A stretch of 64,000 bases of DNA. Origin: BRH-c54 sp036567945. GTDB taxonomy: Bacteria > Bacteroidota > Bacteroidia > Flavobacteriales_E > Vicingaceae. A program made the position numbers and the translations under genes. Position 1 is the stretch's first letter. Each line of letters starts with the position of its first letter. Of this stretch, positions 62,372-64,000 are shown one piece after another. A model generated the notes under the pieces. That model ran no database searches, was not told the origin of the DNA, and saw only the letters and a list, made by a program, of their open reading frames with translations. The DNA is taken from the NCBI GenBank assembly GCA_036567945.1, contig DATCTM010000082.1:1-64000 (forward strand), written 5' to 3'.

Positions 62372-63312
62372 GAAAATTCATTTACATATTTATTGCACTA
62401 TTGCTACCAAACTTTGCTCTTTTAGGTCAGAATATAGCGGTAAAAGCTGTTTTAGATACTAATTTTTTAATGATTGGCGAACAAACACAACTTCACTTTA
62501 TTGCTACCTATCAAAATAAAAATACAAAAATTAGTTTTCCGCAACTAAACGATACTATTATCAAAGAGGTTGAAGTACTTTCTCAATCTAACATAGATAC
62601 TTCTATTGCCGATGCTAACGGACTTTTTGCTCAATCTCAATCATTACTTATTACTAGTTTCGATTCGGGATATTATGTAATTCCTCCTTTCCAATTTATT
62701 GTTAATGGCGATACCGTTGAATCCGACCCGCTTTTATTAGAAGTACAAAGCATGGAAGTTGATACTGCCAATGCTATTTTCGATATTAAACAACCACTTT
62801 CCGAACCGTTTTCTATTAAAGATTGGTTAAAAGATAATTGGATGTGGTTAGCAGCTATTTTAGCCGCTCTTATTGGGGTTTTCTTTTTAGTAAGATATTT
62901 AAAAAGAGAAAAACCTATAATTGTTGAAGAAAAGGTTGTCCCAAAAATACCTATACATGAAATTGCTTTAGAGAAATTAAGGCAGCTAAACGAGCAACAG
63001 TTATGGCAGAATGGAAAAATAAAAGCCTATCATTCAGAAATTTCTGAAATATTGAGAGAATATATTGAAGAAAGATACCACGTAAATGCGTTGGAAGAAA
63101 CCACTTCTGAAATTATGCACGGATTAAGACTGCATCAAATTCCTGAAGATTTAAAATTAAAGCTTTCGCAAACGCTTACCCTAGCCGATTTAGTGAAATT
63201 CGCTAAGGAACAGCCTTTGGCAAATGAAAACGAAAATAGTCTCAATTATTCCATTGCATTTATTGAAGCTACAAAAGTGATTGAACCTGAAAACAACAAT
63301 ACACATGCTTGA
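62368..63312 (+). CDS. Bat-operon membrane protein (BatD-like, DUF4381-type layout)
   Basis: 314 residues. The start is GTG at 62368, overlapping the DUF58 stop. Signal peptide (1-20), a beta-rich periplasmic domain (about 25-145, with FLMIGEQTQLHFIATYQNK), a membrane helix (about 155-178) and a cytoplasmic helical tail (about 195-314). The layout fits the accessory protein that precedes batA in Bacteroidota. Its stop is 3 bp into BatA, so the two genes overlap by 8 bp. Confidence 0.85.
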   Translation: MRKFIYIFIALLLPNFALLGQNIAVKAVLDTNFLMIGEQTQLHFIATYQNKNTKISFPQLNDTIIKEVEVLSQSNIDTSIADANGLFAQSQSLLITSFDSGYYVIPPFQFIVNGDTVESDPLLLEVQSMEVDTANAIFDIKQPLSEPFSIKDWLKDNWMWLAAILAALIGVFFLVRYLKREKPIIVEEKVVPKIPIHEIALEKLRQLNEQQLWQNGKIKAYHSEISEILREYIEERYHVNALEETTSEIMHGLRLHQIPEDLKLKLSQTLTLADLVKFAKEQPLANENENSLNYSIAFIEATKVIEPENNNTHA

Positions 63313-64000
63313 TTTTTGGTACGACATATCATTTGCTAATCCAACCTTTTTCTGGTTGCTACTCATTATTCCTTTGCTGATTATTTGGTATATTTTAAGA
63401 CTGAAAAAGCACCAAGGAAATATTAAACTTAGCACCAACGAGAACCTAACTTCTACTTTTTTAGCCAAATCCAGACATAGTATATTTTTATTGAGGATTA
63501 TTGGCATTGCTGCTTTAATTACAGCTATTGCCCGACCACAAACTTCATCAAGCTGGCAAGATGTTTCTACCGAAGGTATTGATATTGTATTGAGTATTGA
63601 TGTTTCAGGAAGTATGTTGGCAGAAGATTTTAAACCTAATCGTTTAGAAGCGTGTAAAAACATTGCTATGGAATTTATTTCCAACAGACCTAACGACAGA
63701 ATGGGCTTGGTTGTTTTTGCTGGCGAAAGCTTTACTCAATGTCCACTAACTACCGACCATGATGTGCTTATTAATCTTTTTTCGAGCATACAAAACGGTA
63801 TGATTGAAGACGGAACAGCAATTGGAATGGGCTTAGCAACCGCAGTAAGTAGGTTAAAAGACAGTGAAGCGAAAAGTAAAGTAGTTATTTTACTTACTGA
63901 TGGAATTAATAATTCAGGCTCTATACCTCCGGTTACAGCAGCAGAAATTGCCAGAGAATTTGGTGTAAGAGTTTATACTATTGGCGTAGGCACAACAGGA
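63305..64000 (+). CDS. batA: VWA-domain protein BatA (truncated by window end)
   Basis: The frame is open from ATG 63305 to the last base; 232 codons visible. N-terminal membrane helix (about 12-33), a second hydrophobic segment (about 60-75, IFLLRIIGIAALITAIA), then a VWA domain with MIDAS DVSGS (about 97-101) and the Thr and Asp of the second and third loops (LVVFAGESFTQCPLTTD, VILLTDGINN). Matches BatA of the Bacteroides aerotolerance (Bat) operon, implicated in stress tolerance. Overlaps the preceding gene by 8 bp. Confidence 0.92.
   Translation, partial: MLDFWYDISFANPTFFWLLLIIPLLIIWYILRLKKHQGNIKLSTNENLTSTFLAKSRHSIFLLRIIGIAALITAIARPQTSSSWQDVSTEGIDIVLSIDVSGSMLAEDFKPNRLEACKNIAMEFISNRPNDRMGLVVFAGESFTQCPLTTDHDVLINLFSSIQNGMIEDGTAIGMGLATAVSRLKDSEAKSKVVILLTDGINNSGSIPPVTAAEIAREFGVRVYTIGVGTTG

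Noticed and set aside
63190..63684. Antisense frame of 164 codons across the BatD-like/BatA junction
   Set aside because: BatA on the plus strand has clear membrane helices and MIDAS motifs; the antisense product has none.
1..64000. CRISPR array, insertion sequence, integrase, prophage, tRNA or rRNA
   Set aside because: No regularly spaced repeats, transposase or integrase motifs, tRNA-like cloverleaf ends or rRNA stretches were seen in any spacer.

Overview
The window looks like an AT-rich chromosomal segment of a Bacteroidota bacterium, most likely in or near the order Flavobacteriales. Supporting signs are two proteins with gliding-motility-associated (type IX secretion, type B) C-terminal sorting domains, a PorE-like OmpA/PD40 protein, DUF5606 and DUF2752 proteins, a CarboxypepD_reg TonB-dependent receptor, many TPR proteins, scarce Shine-Dalgarno sequences, and at least sixteen gene starts preceded by the Bacteroidota -7 element TAnnTTTG. 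The chorismate dehydratase MqnA points to the futalosine route to menaquinone, which argues for a lineage outside typical Flavobacteriaceae; that last step is inference.

Layout. 1-8444: three tandem plus-strand SpoIIE/PP2C phosphatases (the first cut by the window edge) with TPR, membrane and coiled-coil N-termini, facing a fourth SpoIIE phosphatase fused to a two-component-regulator-type beta-propeller. 8548-13568 (minus): DUF2279 protein, PorE-like OmpA protein, RecG. 13712-15819: His-rich Spy/CpxP-like protein and an ABC-F ATPase with a degenerate second Walker A. 15842-17774 (minus): glycosyltransferase and PanB. 17967-24887 (plus): DUF4249-like lipoprotein; a tight cassette of group III truncated haemoglobin, small conserved protein and hemerythrin; Bcp peroxiredoxin; RecA; TPR lipoprotein; Uup-like ABC-F. 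24906-27989 (minus): SF2 helicase, then a lipoprotein/outer-membrane-protein pair. 28114-33692 (plus): THUMP-like methyltransferase, Rieske-like lipoprotein, giant T9SS cargo. 33698-37858 (minus): PriA and a second T9SS cargo. 38050-50405 (plus): TonB receptor, L21, L27, SerS, lipoprotein, TPR protein, DUF2752, Nnr, DUF5606, PepF-like peptidase, a structured 318-bp spacer, a small membrane protein and DUF1801. 50440-55343: mostly minus, SpoIID/LytB protein, GlcNAc-kinase-like protein, AroA, AroB, with one small plus-strand gene. 55435-58420 (plus): RecF, DUF721/DciA-like, EI24, MqnA. 58569-64000 (plus): TPR/PD40 protein, then MoxR, DUF58, a BatD-like membrane protein and BatA (cut by the window end).

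How the genes fit together: much of the window is housekeeping (replication, recombination and repair: RecG, RecA, PriA, RecF, DUF721; translation: L21, L27, SerS, ABC-Fs; cofactors and aromatics: PanB, AroA, AroB, MqnA, Nnr). The accessory layer is envelope and signalling: SpoIIE phosphatases, T9SS cargo, PD40 proteins, the Bat operon and orphan lipoproteins. I saw no insertion sequence, prophage, CRISPR array, tRNA or rRNA. No overtly new system is proven. The best leads are the SpoIIE cluster with exchanged sensor modules and no visible kinase or antagonist partner, the haemoglobin/unknown/hemerythrin cassette, the lipoprotein/barrel pair, and the structured 49440-49757 spacer with a possible 18-residue leader ORF.
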